Shown here in pieces: positions 44,855 to 55,495 of a DNA stretch of 55,632 bases. Both the position numbers and the translations under genes were made by a program. Origin of the DNA: Pseudomonadota bacterium (GTDB taxonomy: Bacteria; Pseudomonadota; Gammaproteobacteria; UBA1113). The notes under the pieces were generated by a model that was not told the DNA's origin, did not search any database, and saw only the letters and a list, made by a program, of their open reading frames with translations. Position 1 is the stretch's first letter. Every line of letters begins with the position of its first letter. Location of the stretch: positions 1 to 55,632 of the forward strand of contig JAJXUV010000011.1 in NCBI GenBank assembly GCA_021782495.1. The letters are read 5' to 3'.

Positions 44855-46180
44855 CTATCGTAATAAGCCAGCACCTGGCTTATTTTTACCCTTCGCATTC
44901 GCTTTCTTTAACAAAGACTCATATTGCACCGACATCATATGGGCTTGTATCTGCGCAATAAAATCCATCAATACTACCACCACAATCAACAGTGAAGTTC
45001 CGCCAAAATAAAAAGGCACATTGAGCTCAGAGATTAAAATTTGCGGTAATAAAGCCACAAAAATCAAATACAAAGCCCCTACCAAAGTCAATCGCGTCAT
45101 CACCGTATCAATATACTTGGCGGTTTGCTCTCCTGGGCGTATGCCCGGAATAAAAGCGCCTGAGCGTTTCAAATTGTCTGCCGTATCGCGGGGGTTAAAC
45201 ACCAAAGCCGCATAAAAGAAGGCAAAGAAAATAATACACGCTGCATAAGCTATCATGTACACGGGGCTAGAAGGTTGCATCCAATAAGAAACCATCTTTA
45301 ACCAGCCAAAGCCTTGCACACTCCCTAAAAATTGCCCTAAGGAGCCAGGTAACAACAAAATACTCATCGCAAAAATCGGCGGGATCACCCCCGTCATATT
45401 AATTTTTAAGGGCAAATGACTCGATTGTGCCGCATACAGTTTTCGCCCTTCTTGGCGTTTGGCATAATGAATCGTAATGCGCCGCTGCGCCCGCTCTACA
45501 AACACGACAAAAGCAAAGACCGCTAAAATCAATACTGCAATAAACAATAAAACCAAAATATCCATTTGCCCTTGTCTGGACTGTTCTAAGACTTTCACCA
45601 CCGCCGCGGGCAAGCCTGACACAATCCCAGCAAATATCAAGAGCGAAATACCATTTCCGACACCACGCTCATTAATTTGTTCGCCCAACCACATGAGGAA
45701 CATCGTTCCCGTTGCCAAGGTCATCGTGGCTATCAAATAAAATCCAAAATTAGGCGCCAAAGCAATGTGATTGCTCACAATGTATTTGGTCATCCCCAAT
45801 CCTTGAAAAATCGCTAAAAACAACGTGCCATAACGCGTATATTGGTTTATTTTACGCCGCCCTGATTCCCCTTCTTTTTTCAACTGCTCTAGGCTGGGTA
45901 AGACCGAAGTCATCAGCTGTACAATAATAGAAGCAGAAATATAGGGCATCACCCCTAAAGCAAACACACTAAAGCGCCTTAAAGCGCCCCCAGAAAATAC
46001 GTTAAACACGCCTAACAAACCATTTTCTTGAGCATTAAAAAAATCAGCCAAACGCTGCGGATCCAATCCTGGCACCGGAATGTGGGTACCTATTCTATAA
46101 ACAATAATCGCTATGAGTAAAAACAATAAGCGCTGTTTTAACTCACTTAATCCAGATGTAGCCGGCGCTGCAGCACTCAT
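44855..46180 (-). CDS. secY: Protein translocase subunit SecY
   Basis: SecY forms the Sec channel in the inner membrane with SecE and SecG. There are ten hydrophobic segments, and the plug and pore region [21 protein letters not shown] is conserved. The cytoplasmic loop has [18 protein letters not shown], needed for SecA and ribosome binding. The 441 residues are normal, and the place between rplO and rpmJ is standard. Confidence 0.97.
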   Translation of the reverse strand: MSAAAPATSGLSELKQRLLFLLIAIIVYRIGTHIPVPGLDPQRLADFFNAQENGLLGVFNVFSGGALRRFSVFALGVMPYISASIIVQLMTSVLPSLEQLKKEGESGRRKINQYTRYGTLFLAIFQGLGMTKYIVSNHIALAPNFGFYLIATMTLATGTMFLMWLGEQINERGVGNGISLLIFAGIVSGLPAAVVKVLEQSRQGQMDILVLLFIAVLILAVFAFVVFVERAQRRITIHYAKRQEGRKLYAAQSSHLPLKINMTGVIPPIFAMSILLLPGSLGQFLGSVQGFGWLKMVSYWMQPSSPVYMIAYAACIIFFAFFYAALVFNPRDTADNLKRSGAFIPGIRPGEQTAKYIDTVMTRLTLVGALYLIFVALLPQILISELNVPFYFGGTSLLIVVVVLMDFIAQIQAHMMSVQYESLLKKANAKGKNKPGAGLLR

Positions 46181-46190
46181 ACATTGTTCC

Positions 46191-46625
46191 TTAAGCTAAT
46201 ACCTGTCCACCTGCCGCTTCGATCAATGCTTTAGCACCTGCGGTTGCGCGAATCCCTTTCAAGACGATCGGCTTATTGATCGCGCCTGTCGCAATGACTT
46301 TCACAAATTGAATCTTGTGACCAATCACGCCCAAATCTTTTAAGCCTTCAAGGCTCACTTCAGCGACACTGAGTTTATCCAATTGAGACAAACGAATTTC
46401 CTCGGAATATTGTTTTCTCCAAGAAACAAAACCACTCTTGGGTAAACGTCTGTGCAAAGGCATTTGACCGCCTTCAAAACCAATGGCCACTTTGCCTCTA
46501 CCGCGAGATTTTTGGCCTTTGTTACCATGGCCCCCATTTTTACCGATGCCTGAGCCCCAACCACGCCCTACACGACGCTTTGGTTTATGCGCACCTGGCG
46601 CAGGTTTTAATGTATTTAAACGCAT
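46191..46625 (-). CDS. rplO: 50S ribosomal protein L15
   Basis: L15 is a late 50S assembly protein. The N-terminal [20 protein letters not shown] and [10 protein letters not shown]-type Gly/Lys-rich tail are diagnostic. The length of 144 is normal. Ten bases separate it from secY. Confidence 0.97.
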   Translation of the reverse strand: MRLNTLKPAPGAHKPKRRVGRGWGSGIGKNGGHGNKGQKSRGRGKVAIGFEGGQMPLHRRLPKSGFVSWRKQYSEEIRLSQLDKLSVAEVSLEGLKDLGVIGHKIQFVKVIATGAINKPIVLKGIRATAGAKALIEAAGGQVLA

Positions 46626-46628
46626 GAT

Positions 46629-46817
46629 TTACTCCTCCACCGCCAACAAATAAGCAACCTTATTGATCATACCACGATTTGAGGGTGTATCTTCCACTTC
46701 AACCGTATGGCCTATTCTGCGTAAACCCAAACCGATCATGCAGGCTTTATGGTTTTTTAAACGGCCAATGGTACTTCTCTTCTGAGTTACTTTGAGTGTT
46801 TTTTTAGACTTGCTCAT
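46629..46817 (-). CDS. rpmD: 50S ribosomal protein L30
   Basis: L30 is recognised by [27 protein letters not shown] take the ATG at 46817 ([10 protein letters not shown]), giving 62 residues; the frame also has an ATG at 46829, four codons earlier, inside rpsE. It overlaps the rpsE end by 14 bases. Confidence 0.93.
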   Translation of the reverse strand: MSKSKKTLKVTQKRSTIGRLKNHKACMIGLGLRRIGHTVEVEDTPSNRGMINKVAYLLAVEE

Positions 46818-47334
46818 GGTTTGCTTCACTCCATATCTCTTGCACTGTTTTACCTCGTTTAGCGGCTATCCATTCTGGAGAATGGATAGAGGTCAAAGCT
46901 TTCAAAGTGGCTTTGACCACGTTGATAGGATTACTCGAACCCGCAACCACTTTAGCCAACACATTCTTCACGCCAATCACATTGAAGACAGCGCGCATTG
47001 CACTACCGGCAATAATACCTGTACCTTCAGAGGCCGGTTTCATAAACACCATGCTGGCTCCATGTTTGGCTTTGACTTCATGGAACAAGGTATCGTTATT
47101 CAATTCGATGGTAATCATGTTACGCTTGGCCGCTTCTGTGGCTTTTTGGATTGCCGCAGGCACTTCACGCGATTTACCCAAACCGATCCCCACACGTCTG
47201 TGACCATCCCCTACAATCACCAAAGCAGAAAACCCAAAAATACGACCACCCTTCACCACTTTGGCCACACGACGCACGTGCACCAATTCTTCAATGTAGC
47301 CGTCTGATTTTACTTCATTTAATACTGCACTCAT
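46804..47334 (-). CDS. rpsE: 30S ribosomal protein S5
   Basis: S5 takes part in mRNA helicase function and translational accuracy. The double-stranded-RNA-like domain has [25 protein letters not shown]. The length of 176 is slightly above E. coli (167) through the C-terminus. Confidence 0.97.
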   Translation of the reverse strand: MSAVLNEVKSDGYIEELVHVRRVAKVVKGGRIFGFSALVIVGDGHRRVGIGLGKSREVPAAIQKATEAAKRNMITIELNNDTLFHEVKAKHGASMVFMKPASEGTGIIAGSAMRAVFNVIGVKNVLAKVVAGSSNPINVVKATLKALTSIHSPEWIAAKRGKTVQEIWSEANHEQV

Positions 47335-47344
47335 GATACCACTC

Positions 47345-47728
47345 CTAAAACTCTAAGCCAGCTTCGCGCGCAGCATCTGCCAAGGCTTTAACGCGACCAT
47401 GATATTTATACCCTGAACGATCAAAAGCAACGCGTTTGATCTCTCTTTCTAACAAAAGTTTTGCCAAGGCCTGCCCTACTTTTTGCGCGGCACTGATATT
47501 GGAAGTTTTGGATTGAACTTCCGCTTGTATTGCTTTATCCAAAGTCGACGCTGCAGCCATCACCGCAGTTTGACGTGTCCTGGGGTCGTACTGCAATGCT
47601 TGCCCATAAATATGCTGATTGCTACGGTACACCACCAAACGGATCAGCGAATCATCTTTGCTTTGCAAGGACCGAATCTGATTTGCACTGCGCTTGGCGC
47701 GTCTTGCTCTGTGTTTTTCAAAAGCCAT
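47345..47728 (-). CDS. rplR: 50S ribosomal protein L18
   Basis: L18 binds 5S r[21 protein letters not shown] and the C-terminal [28 protein letters not shown] are typical. It is 127 residues, a little longer than the usual 117. Confidence 0.96.
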   Translation of the reverse strand: MAFEKHRARRAKRSANQIRSLQSKDDSLIRLVVYRSNQHIYGQALQYDPRTRQTAVMAAASTLDKAIQAEVQSKTSNISAAQKVGQALAKLLLEREIKRVAFDRSGYKYHGRVKALADAAREAGLEF

Positions 47729-47739
47729 AATTCTAATTC

Positions 47740-48279
47740 CTATTTTTTCTTCGTTTCTTTGAGGATAATGACCTCATCGGCATAACGAACCCCTTTACCT
47801 TTATAAGGTTCTGGCGGTCTGAAAGCGCGAATATTCGCAGCCACTTGTCCTACCAATTGCTTGTCGATACCTTTCACCACGATTTCAGTTTGTGAAGGAA
47901 CTTCGAAACTAATGCCTTGAGGGGCTTTGTACGTCACGGGATGTGAAAAGCCCAGCGACAAATTCAAAGTTTCTCCTTGCAACTGTGCTCTATAGCCCAC
48001 ACCGACTAAAGTTAATTTTCGAGTGTAACCTTCACTCACACCAATGATGTGATTATTTAACAAGGCACGCGTGGTTCCAGCCAACACCCTTAAATTGGAA
48101 TCATTGCCGACTGCGCTGACTTGCAGTTGCCCAGCGTCCACGGAAACCGCAATACCTTTGGGTAATTTATGTTGCAATTGGCCTTTTTGACCTTTGACAT
48201 TCACCACATTCTCAACAACTGCAACGTCTACGCCTTTTACCACTTCAAGCGGCCGTCTGGCCATTCTAGATAGTATCAT
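47740..48279 (-). CDS. rplF: 50S ribosomal protein L6
   Basis: L6 lies near the factor-binding site. [19 protein letters not shown] and the tail [16 protein letters not shown] are diagnostic. ATGs at 48279 and 48264 are both possible; [12 protein letters not shown] from the second is closer to the usual N-terminus. Confidence 0.96.
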   Translation of the reverse strand: MILSRMARRPLEVVKGVDVAVVENVVNVKGQKGQLQHKLPKGIAVSVDAGQLQVSAVGNDSNLRVLAGTTRALLNNHIIGVSEGYTRKLTLVGVGYRAQLQGETLNLSLGFSHPVTYKAPQGISFEVPSQTEIVVKGIDKQLVGQVAANIRAFRPPEPYKGKGVRYADEVIILKETKKK

Positions 48280-48291
48280 TTTTACTTTCTC

Positions 48292-48684
48292 CTACCAGAC
48301 CGCACATAAAACTTCGCCGCCCAGACCCAATTCTCGCGCTTTTTTATCGCTCATCACCCCTTGAGAAGTGGAAACCACCACAACACCCAAGCCATCTAAA
48401 GATTGAGGTAATTCAGCGCAACCACGATAAATACGCAGCCCAGGCTTACTAATACGTTTCACACGTTCAATAACGGGTTTATTTTGGTAGTATTTCAAAT
48501 CGAGAATTAAAGTGGGCTTAACATCGCCTTCTATTTTATAGGCTAATAAGTAACCTTCTTCGATCAATACTTTCGCTACAGCGAGTTTTAATTTAGATGA
48601 AGGTAATGCCACTTGCGTGTGTTTCGCTTGTAAGGCATTACGTATACGGGTCAACATATCCGCAAGCGGATCTTGCATACTCAT
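48292..48684 (-). CDS. rpsH: 30S ribosomal protein S8
   Basis: S8 is a primary 16S binder and the spc-operon repressor in E. coli. [20 protein letters not shown] and the tail [20 protein letters not shown] are diagnostic. The length of 130 is normal. A 100-base gap to rpsN contains short inverted repeats (AGTAGT-ATCA-ACTACT, CGAGG...CCTCG), which could be regulatory. Confidence 0.97.
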   Translation of the reverse strand: MSMQDPLADMLTRIRNALQAKHTQVALPSSKLKLAVAKVLIEEGYLLAYKIEGDVKPTLILDLKYYQNKPVIERVKRISKPGLRIYRGCAELPQSLDGLGVVVVSTSQGVMSDKKARELGLGGEVLCAVW

Positions 48685-48784
48685 ATGACTTGCTCCTGTT
48701 ATTCAGAAGTAGTATCAACTACTAATAAACCAATAATCTACGAGCCCGAGGAAGTATAGATCCCTCGAAACCCACCATAACTAA

Positions 48785-49123
48785 CTACCAACTGGCTTTG
48801 CGCAATCCTGGGATCCAACCCAACATAGCAAATTCGCGGACTTTCGTCTTACACAAACCAAACTTTCTATACACACCGCGCGAACGGCCTGTAATCTGAC
48901 AACGTCTACGACCACGAGTAACATGTGCGTTACGGGGAATACGTTGTAATTTTTCTTGCAACTGCTCAATTTGAGCATACACAGTGTCATAATTGGCATT
49001 GGGGGCTACGGCCTCAATGTACAATTGACGCAATTGTTCTTTGATATTCAGAATCTTTGATCTATGAGACTTCGCTAACTTAGACCGTTTCTTTTCACGC
49101 TCAACGCTGGATGTCTTAGCCAT
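48785..49123 (-). CDS. rpsN: 30S ribosomal protein S14
   Basis: S14 is of the zinc-independent form: the region [20 protein letters not shown] lacks the paired CxxC ligands. At 112 residues it is about ten longer than E. coli S14. Its start abuts the rplE stop by one shared base. Confidence 0.96.
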   Translation of the reverse strand: MAKTSSVEREKKRSKLAKSHRSKILNIKEQLRQLYIEAVAPNANYDTVYAQIEQLQEKLQRIPRNAHVTRGRRRCQITGRSRGVYRKFGLCKTKVREFAMLGWIPGLRKASW

Positions 49124-49680
49124 TAATTTACTCTCTCCAAATCTTTAAACGGAAACTCAAACCCCGCCAACAATGCGGCACCTTCTGCATTCGTTTTTGC
49201 GGTGGTGACAATCGTAATATCCATCCCGCGAATGGCGTCGATTTTATCATAATTGATTTCTGGAAATACGATTTGTTCCGTAATTCCTAAATTATAATTT
49301 CCGCGACCATCAAAAGAACGCGCACTAAATCCTCTAAAATCTCGAATACGCGGAATTGCAATGTGGATGAGCCGATGTAAAAACTCATACATACGCTCGC
49401 CTCGTAAAGTCACCTTACAACCTATAGGCCAACCTTCACGAATTTTAAACCCTGCCACGGATTTGCGTGCAATAGTTTTCACCGCTTTTTGACCACTGAT
49501 CGCAGCCAAATCGGCCAAAGCAAAATCCAATATTTTTTTATCGGCCGCAGCTTCACCGACACCCATATTGATCACTATTTTAGTGATTTTGGGTATTTCC
49601 ATCACATTCTGGTAGGCAAACTTATGCTTTAATTGCGGTGCTACCTTAGACTGATACTGTTCTTGTAAATATGCTGTCAT
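49123..49680 (-). CDS. rplE: 50S ribosomal protein L5
   Basis: L5 binds 5S rRNA and the P-site t[23 protein letters not shown] and [20 protein letters not shown] are diagnostic. It is 185 residues, close to the usual 179, and lies three bases after rplX. Confidence 0.97.
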   Translation of the reverse strand: MTAYLQEQYQSKVAPQLKHKFAYQNVMEIPKITKIVINMGVGEAAADKKILDFALADLAAISGQKAVKTIARKSVAGFKIREGWPIGCKVTLRGERMYEFLHRLIHIAIPRIRDFRGFSARSFDGRGNYNLGITEQIVFPEINYDKIDAIRGMDITIVTTAKTNAEGAALLAGFEFPFKDLERVN

Positions 49681-49683
49681 TTT

Positions 49684-50022
49684 TTAGGATCCCGTTTTTT
49701 CGACTATATCGACGACTTCATTGCTTTTTTTGTAATACCTTACTTTTTTACCATCTTCCAAAGTGCGTATCCCCACACGCGAAGGGGTTTTGGCCACAGG
49801 ATCCCATAACATCAAATTCGATAAATCGATGGTAGCTTCCTGTTGAATGCGTCCACCTTCTATGCCCTGTTGTGGATTGCCGCGTTTGTGTTTGGTTATC
49901 ATGTTGATGCCTTTCACATGCGCGCGATTTTTATCCAGATCAATGTCTAAAACAGTCCCACGCTTGCCTTTGTCTCGGCCGGCTATCACATAAACTTCAT
50001 CGCCCTTTTTAATTCTATTCAT
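49684..50022 (-). CDS. rplX: 50S ribosomal protein L24
   Basis: L24 initiates 50S assembly. The KOW motif is DEVYVIAGRDKGKRGTVLDI. The 112 residues include a C-terminal extension slightly beyond E. coli (104). Confidence 0.96.
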   Translation of the reverse strand: MNRIKKGDEVYVIAGRDKGKRGTVLDIDLDKNRAHVKGINMITKHKRGNPQQGIEGGRIQQEATIDLSNLMLWDPVAKTPSRVGIRTLEDGKKVRYYKKSNEVVDIVEKTGS

Positions 50023-50036
50023 CAGAGATTCCTCAA

Positions 50037-50393
50037 TTACAAAACTTCTGGCGCCAAGGAAATAATTTTCATAAAAGCCCCACGCAATTCTCGCGTCACC
50101 GGGCCAAAAATACGAGTTGCTAAAGGTTGATTTTGATTGTTCAAAATCACCACCGCATTGTTGTCAAAGCGGATCACGGAGCCATCGGCTCTGCGAACAC
50201 CTTTGGCCGTACGGACCACTAGGGCATTCAAGACTTCCCCTTTTTTTACCTTGCCTTTGGGAATAGCCTCTTTCACCGTCACTTTAATCACATCGCCAAT
50301 ATTGGCATAACGCCCTTTGCGGACCTTAATGCACATCACCTTACGGGCTCCACTATTGTCGGCCACATCCAACATAGTTTGCATTTGAATCAT
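50037..50393 (-). CDS. rplN: 50S ribosomal protein L14
   Basis: L14 forms an inter-subunit bridge. [20 protein letters not shown] is the family N-terminus. It has 118 residues rather than the usual 122 or so. The 67-base gap to rpsQ contains the small hairpin GCCC-TAA-GGGGC. Confidence 0.96.
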   Translation of the reverse strand: MIQMQTMLDVADNSGARKVMCIKVRKGRYANIGDVIKVTVKEAIPKGKVKKGEVLNALVVRTAKGVRRADGSVIRFDNNAVVILNNQNQPLATRIFGPVTRELRGAFMKIISLAPEVL

Positions 50394-50460
50394 TATTATT
50401 AACTCCTAAAAGCCCTAAGGGGCGCGAGTGTAACACATTGGTAAAAATAAATAAAGACTT

Positions 50461-50721
50461 TTAAGAAGCTTTTTCTATTATTTCAACCAACATCCAATTT
50501 TTATTCTTTGAAATAGGGCGATGTTCGGCTATTTTCACCATATCGCCTATTTGACACGTATTTTGCTCATCGTGAGCATAGAATTTTCTACGCACACTGA
50601 TGTATTTTTTGTATACTTTATGGCTCACCAAGCGAACCACTTCTACTGTAATGGTTTTATCCATTTTATTGCTAACCACTTTACCGGTTAGCGTGCGTTT
50701 GTTCTTGCCTTCACCACTCAT
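50461..50721 (-). CDS. rpsQ: 30S ribosomal protein S17
   Basis: S17 is recognised by [20 protein letters not shown] and [20 protein letters not shown]. It has 86 residues and overlaps the rpmC stop by four bases. Confidence 0.97.
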   Translation of the reverse strand: MSGEGKNKRTLTGKVVSNKMDKTITVEVVRLVSHKVYKKYISVRRKFYAHDEQNTCQIGDMVKIAEHRPISKNKNWMLVEIIEKAS

Positions 50722-50927
50722 GATACCTTGCCACCTTTAGCTGAGTTAAATTCCGTCAGTAGAGTCTTGATACGCGCAATTTGTTTGCGAACATGCCCAA
50801 ACAAATGCGATTTAACCACTTGACCACTTTTTTGCTGGATCCTTAAGTTAAATTGCTCTTTACGCAATTCTAACAATTCGGTCTGTAACCCTTCCACTGA
50901 TAGGGCACGCAATTCATTCTTTTTCAT
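50718..50927 (-). CDS. rpmC: 50S ribosomal protein L29
   Basis: L29 lies at the peptide exit and helps dock trigger factor. [20 protein letters not shown] is the conserved helix. It is 69 residues and directly abuts rplP. Confidence 0.96.
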   Translation of the reverse strand: MKKNELRALSVEGLQTELLELRKEQFNLRIQQKSGQVVKSHLFGHVRKQIARIKTLLTEFNSAKGGKVS

Positions 50928-51347
50928 TTACATCACCACTTCCGTCACAAATGTTGTTTTCAGCGGCAATTTGGCTGCTGCCAAAGCAAAAGCTTCTTTA
51001 GCCAATTCAGGTGCCACCCCTTCCATTTCAAATAAAACCATGCCTGGGAAAATACGAGCCACCCACATTTCGATGCTGCCTTTACCCTTACCTTGACGAA
51101 CTTCCAAGGGTTTTTTAGTTCTAGGCAAATCAGGAAATATGCGGATCCAAATTTTACCACCCCGTTTAATATGTCGGGTCATGGCTCTACGAGCCGCTTC
51201 GATTTGTCTGGCGCTGATGTATCCACCCACGGTTGCTTTCAAACCAAAACTACCAAAACTGACTTTTACTCCGCGTGTTGCAACGCCAGAAATTTTAGAG
51301 CCTTTTTGTGTTTTGCCAATGTTTCTTTTAGGCTGCATCATGATCAA
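50928..51347 (-). CDS. rplP: 50S ribosomal protein L16
   Basis: L16 contacts the A-site t[20 protein letters not shown] differs a little from the common QPKRTKFRK start, but [20 protein letters not shown] and [18 protein letters not shown] are clear. The length of 139 is normal. It overlaps rpsC by 20 bases. Confidence 0.95.
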   Translation of the reverse strand: MIMMQPKRNIGKTQKGSKISGVATRGVKVSFGSFGLKATVGGYISARQIEAARRAMTRHIKRGGKIWIRIFPDLPRTKKPLEVRQGKGKGSIEMWVARIFPGMVLFEMEGVAPELAKEAFALAAAKLPLKTTFVTEVVM

Positions 51348-51996
51348 TTACCTCTGTTTTCTTAGGTGCATGGGCCATTTTTTCACCTTTAAAAATCCAT
51401 ACCTTCACACCGATCACCCCGTAGGTGGTCATTGCTTCTGCCAAAGCATAATCAATGTCAGCTCTAAAGGTATGCAAAGGCACCCGACCTTCTCTATACC
51501 ATTCAGAACGCGCGATTTCTGCACCGCCCAGGCGACCACTCACGCAAATCTTCACGCCTTGAGCCCCGGCTCTTAAAGCGGTTTGTACGGCTCTTTTCAT
51601 CGCTCGTCTAAACATCACCCGCTGTTCCAATTGACGCGCAACCCCTTCTGCCACTAAAAAGGCATCAAGTTCTGGTTTACGCACTTCTTCAATGCTTAAA
51701 TGCACTGGCACGCCCATGATGCGGCTTGCTTCATCTCTTAATTTCTCTACGCCTTTCCCTTTTTGGCCAATAATGGCACCAGGTTTACCGGCTAAAATTT
51801 TAATCCGCGCATTCTTTGCAGGTCTTTCAATTTTAATGTGGCTGACCGCCCCTTCTTTTAACTGAGAAGACAAATAACGTCTTACTTTAATGTCCGCCAA
51901 CAAATTGGCAGCATATTCTTCTCCAGCAAACCAATTGGAATCCCAATCGCTGGTGATCCCCAAACGGATACCCACTGGATGTACTTTCTGACCCAT
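51328..51996 (-). CDS. rpsC: 30S ribosomal protein S3
   Basis: S3 lines the mRNA entry tunnel. [20 protein letters not shown] and the KH motif [12 protein letters not shown] are diagnostic. It has 222 residues and starts two bases after rplV. Confidence 0.97.
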   Translation of the reverse strand: MGQKVHPVGIRLGITSDWDSNWFAGEEYAANLLADIKVRRYLSSQLKEGAVSHIKIERPAKNARIKILAGKPGAIIGQKGKGVEKLRDEASRIMGVPVHLSIEEVRKPELDAFLVAEGVARQLEQRVMFRRAMKRAVQTALRAGAQGVKICVSGRLGGAEIARSEWYREGRVPLHTFRADIDYALAEAMTTYGVIGVKVWIFKGEKMAHAPKKTEVIDHDAA

Positions 51997-51998
51997 AA

Positions 51999-52340
51999 CT
52001 AGACTCCCCTACCGTCGGAAACAATGATCGTAATATGACAGGAACGCTTGAGGATGCGATCGGCTCTACCCTTGGCTCGGGGCATCAGTCGCTTCAAGCT
52101 AGGACCTTCGTCTACAAAAATCTTTGCCACTTTTAATTCATCAATATCTAAGGCATGGTTGTGTTCCGCATTGGCAATCGCCGATTTCAATACTTGCTTC
52201 ACCAAGTCGCCTGCCTTTTTAAGGCTAAAATTTAAAACGTTCATGGCATTGCTCACAGGCAAGCCTCTGACTTGATCCGCAACCAATCGCGCTTTTTGTG
52301 CGGATATACGGGCATAGCGGTGTTTTGCTGCTACTTCCAT
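51999..52340 (-). CDS. rplV: 50S ribosomal protein L22
   Basis: L22 lines the peptide exit tunnel. [19 protein letters not shown] and [18 protein letters not shown] are conserved. The 113 residues are normal. Confidence 0.97.
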   Translation of the reverse strand: MEVAAKHRYARISAQKARLVADQVRGLPVSNAMNVLNFSLKKAGDLVKQVLKSAIANAEHNHALDIDELKVAKIFVDEGPSLKRLMPRAKGRADRILKRSCHITIIVSDGRGV

Positions 52341-52366
52341 TTTTTCTTCTACCTCATCTCTCTAAT

Positions 52367-52636
52367 TTACTTTTTACGATCGCCGGAGTGTATCTTAAAC
52401 AATCGCGTCGGTGAAAATTCACCTAATTTGTGTCCAACCATGTTTTCAGACACATACACGGGAACAAAGGTTTTGCCATTGTGCACTGCAAAAGTTAAAC
52501 CCACCATATCAGGGGTAATCATGGAGGCCCTAGACCACGTCTTAATCGGACGCTTATCATTGGACGCCACGGCTTTCATTACTTTTTTGACCAAACTATA
52601 TAAAATATAGGGCCCTTTTTTCACTGATCTTGGCAT
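52367..52636 (-). CDS. rpsS: 30S ribosomal protein S19
   Basis: S19 sits in the 30S head. [34 protein letters not shown] and [11 protein letters not shown] are diagnostic. It has 89 residues. Confidence 0.97.
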   Translation of the reverse strand: MPRSVKKGPYILYSLVKKVMKAVASNDKRPIKTWSRASMITPDMVGLTFAVHNGKTFVPVYVSENMVGHKLGEFSPTRLFKIHSGDRKK

Positions 52637-52646
52637 TTATTACCTC

Positions 52647-53483
52647 TTACTTAGCCTTTGTTTGTTTACGTGTCCTGACAATAAACTTCGTCGTACGTTT
52701 ATTGCGTCTCGTCTTATAACCTTTGGTCTTCCATCCCCATGGACTACAAGGATGACGTCCACCGGAAGTTTTACCTTCACCACCACCCATTGGGTGATCG
52801 ACCGGGTTCATCGCCACACCGCGCACTGTAGGCCGAATTCCGCGCCAACGTTTAGCACCGGCTTTACCCAATGCAATCAAATTGTGATCTTCATTACCTA
52901 CTTCACCAATAGTGCCTCGACATTCCAGTGGAATCTTACGCATTTCACCTGAGCGCAAACGCAAAGTCGCATACAAACCCTCTTTAGCCAACAATTGCAT
53001 GCTGGCACCCGCACTACGCCCTAACTGTGCACCTCGACCGGGTTGCATTTCGACACAGTGGATCATGGTTCCCAAGGGAATATTATTCAAAGGCAAGGTA
53101 TTACCGACTCGAATAGAAGCGTCTCTACCCGACATCACTTCATCACCCACTTTTAAACCTTTAGGCGCGATAATATAACGTCGCTCACCATCTCGATACA
53201 ACAACAAAGCGATGTAAGCGGTGCGGTTTGGATCGTATTCCAAACGCTCGACTTTCGCTGGGATAGCGTCTTTGGTACGTTTAAAATCAATGACTCTATA
53301 ATGCTGCTTATGGCCACCGCCTCGATGACGCACGGTAATTCGCCCTAAGTTATTACGTCCACAGGTACGAGTTTGTTTTTCCATCAAAGGTCCATAACCG
53401 CGACCTTTGTGCAAATGCCCTTTATCCGAACGGGTCACATGACGCGTACCGGGCGATGTTGGTTTTAATTTGATAACTGCCAT
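52647..53483 (-). CDS. rplB: 50S ribosomal protein L2
   Basis: L2 is needed for subunit joining and peptidyl transfer. [20 protein letters not shown] contains the essential conserved loop. The length of 278 is normal. Confidence 0.98.
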   Translation of the reverse strand: MAVIKLKPTSPGTRHVTRSDKGHLHKGRGYGPLMEKQTRTCGRNNLGRITVRHRGGGHKQHYRVIDFKRTKDAIPAKVERLEYDPNRTAYIALLLYRDGERRYIIAPKGLKVGDEVMSGRDASIRVGNTLPLNNIPLGTMIHCVEMQPGRGAQLGRSAGASMQLLAKEGLYATLRLRSGEMRKIPLECRGTIGEVGNEDHNLIALGKAGAKRWRGIRPTVRGVAMNPVDHPMGGGEGKTSGGRHPCSPWGWKTKGYKTRRNKRTTKFIVRTRKQTKAK

Positions 53484-53498
53484 TTTTCTACACCTCTA

Positions 53499-53795
53499 TT
53501 AAGCACTGGCAAATTGTACGTCTTGCCCCGCACCCAAAGTCACATAAGCTTTCTTCCAGCCTTTACGTTTCCCTTGAATGTTTCCCACACGCTTCTTCTT
53601 GAAGGGAACATGACAAGTTCTCACATGATCGACTACCACATTAAACATTTTCTCTACCGCTTCTTTGATCTCGGGCTTGGTCGCATCCGAGGCCACTTCT
53701 AAGATCAATTGTTTATTCGCTCTTTCAGCCAACAAACTGGCTTTTTCAGACACATGAGGTCCTCGAATAATTTCATAGATACGTTCATTTAACAT
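53499..53795 (-). CDS. rplW: 50S ribosomal protein L23
   Basis: L23 is the docking site for trigger factor and SRP. IIRGPHVSEKASLLAE and VGNIQGKRKGWKKAYVTL are conserved. It has 98 residues and overlaps rplD by seven bases. Confidence 0.97.
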   Translation of the reverse strand: MLNERIYEIIRGPHVSEKASLLAERANKQLILEVASDATKPEIKEAVEKMFNVVVDHVRTCHVPFKKKRVGNIQGKRKGWKKAYVTLGAGQDVQFASA

Positions 53796-54418
53796 GACGC
53801 TAACCTCTCTTCAAAAAATTTGACGCTTTCGACTGTCATCACAATGTGTTCAAAGCCCACTAAATCCACAGGATCGACATCGTGCATTTCCATGACGCCG
53901 ACATTCGGAAGATTGCGTGCAGCCAACATCAAATCGTAATCAAAATCAGACACCACAATTAACACATTATCGGTAAATCCTAAGGCTGCCAATTTCTGCA
54001 CCAAGGCTTTCGTTTTCGCTTCAGACACGGTAAAAGCATCGATCACACGCAAACGATTTTGACGCAATAATTCAGACAAAATCGAAGCAAAGGCTACTTT
54101 CATCGCTTTTTTATTCATTTTTTGCGAAAAATCTCTCGGGGATTTTGCAAAAGTATGACCACCCCCACGCCAAATAGGACCGCGAATAGAACCCGCCCGT
54201 GCGCGTCCGGTTCCTTTTTGTCGCCAAGGTTTCTTACCGCCACCGCGGACATCTGCGCGCGATTTGGTTTTCACAGAACCTTGCCGCCATCCCGCTAAAC
54301 TTTTTTGCACCGCTTGATGAATCAAGGGCTCATTGTATTTTCTATCAAAAATCGCTTCTGAAACAGCAAGCTTTCCTGCAGCATCATGGTTTGTATTAGA
54401 ATAAATTTGTAAATCCAC
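53789..54418 (-). CDS. rplD: 50S ribosomal protein L4
   Basis: L4 lines the exit tunnel and in E. coli represses the S10 operon. RADVRGGGKKPWRQKGTGRA and GSIRGPIWRGGG form the tunnel loop. The 209 residues are normal. Confidence 0.97.
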   Translation of the reverse strand: MDLQIYSNTNHDAAGKLAVSEAIFDRKYNEPLIHQAVQKSLAGWRQGSVKTKSRADVRGGGKKPWRQKGTGRARAGSIRGPIWRGGGHTFAKSPRDFSQKMNKKAMKVAFASILSELLRQNRLRVIDAFTVSEAKTKALVQKLAALGFTDNVLIVVSDFDYDLMLAARNLPNVGVMEMHDVDPVDLVGFEHIVMTVESVKFFEERLASC

Positions 54419-54420
54419 GG

Positions 54421-55068
54421 CTATTTACCCCCTGCATTGCTTTTGACAGCATGACGTACCACGACGTTGCCGCCCTTAGGTCCAGGCACAACGCCTTTGA
54501 CCAACAATAAATGATTGTCTTTATCGATGCGCACTAAAGTTTGATTTTGAATCGTACGCAACACATTACCCATTTGGCCAGCCATTTTTTTACCTTTGAA
54601 CACTTTACGAGGCGACTGATTTTGCCCCGTGGATCCTGGCACGCGGTGCGATCGAGAGTTACCGTGTGACATGGGTTGGCGGCCAAAATGATGACGCTTA
54701 ATCGTACCCGCAAAACCGCGCCCCTTAGTGACCGCACTGACGTCGACCAATTGGCCTTCAGCAAACATATCCAAACTGATAGTTTGACCCAAGGTATATT
54801 GACTCGGATCGTGAATAGGGAATTCTTTTAAAACATGTCCAGGTTGGGTTTGTGCCTTGGCATAATGACCCGTTAAAGGCTTGTTGACCCTAGATAATTT
54901 TTGCTCACCGGAAGTCACTTGAATCGCATTGTAACCCTCTTTATCTTGATGCTTAATTTGCACCACGCGATTAGGGGCTACGTGAATCACCGTGACCGGA
55001 ATAGCCTGACCTTCGGGCGTAAAGATCTGTGTCATACCGCATTTGCGGCCAATCACACCGTTTGTCAT
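54421..55068 (-). CDS. rplC: 50S ribosomal protein L3
   Basis: L3 starts 50S assembly. The N-terminal GVIGRKCGMTQIFTPEGQ and the conserved MSHGNSRSHRVPGSTGQNQS loop are present. The length of 215 is normal. A 93-base leader separates it from rpsJ. Confidence 0.97.
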   Translation of the reverse strand: MTNGVIGRKCGMTQIFTPEGQAIPVTVIHVAPNRVVQIKHQDKEGYNAIQVTSGEQKLSRVNKPLTGHYAKAQTQPGHVLKEFPIHDPSQYTLGQTISLDMFAEGQLVDVSAVTKGRGFAGTIKRHHFGRQPMSHGNSRSHRVPGSTGQNQSPRKVFKGKKMAGQMGNVLRTIQNQTLVRIDKDNHLLLVKGVVPGPKGGNVVVRHAVKSNAGGK

Positions 55069-55161
55069 AGTAAAAACCTCTTTTATCGAGAGCGCAATGT
55101 CTAAACCATTGTTCTCTTATCGTTTTAATGAAAGATTGCGATTGTACACAATCTTTTGCCA

Positions 55162-55488
55162 TTACTCAATACTATCTATCTTAATTCCAACATCCACACC
55201 CGATGCCAAATCCAATTTCATTAAGGCATCTACCGTTTTATCGGTTGGATCGACTATGTCAATCAAGCGTTTATGGGTCTTAATTTCGTATTGATCTCGA
55301 GCGTCTTTGTTGACGTGCGGCGAAATCAATACAGTAAATCGTTCAATTTTAGTCGGCAGAGGAAAAGGACCTTGCAATTGTGCACCCGTGCGCTTTGCGG
55401 TTTCCACAATTTCCTTAGCCGATTGCTCGATCAAGCGATGATCGAAAGATTTTAAACGAATACGGATACGTTGTTTTTTTGCTGCCAT
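55162..55488 (-). CDS. rpsJ: 30S ribosomal protein S10
   Basis: S10 is a head protein that also acts as NusE in antitermination. [21 protein letters not shown] and [20 protein letters not shown] are diagnostic. It has 108 residues, slightly more than the usual 103, with a few extra N-terminal residues (MAAKKQR). It is the first S10-operon gene and follows tuf after a seven-base gap. Confidence 0.97.
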   Translation of the reverse strand: MAAKKQRIRIRLKSFDHRLIEQSAKEIVETAKRTGAQLQGPFPLPTKIERFTVLISPHVNKDARDQYEIKTHKRLIDIVDPTDKTVDALMKLDLASGVDVGIKIDSIE

Positions 55489-55495
55489 AATATTA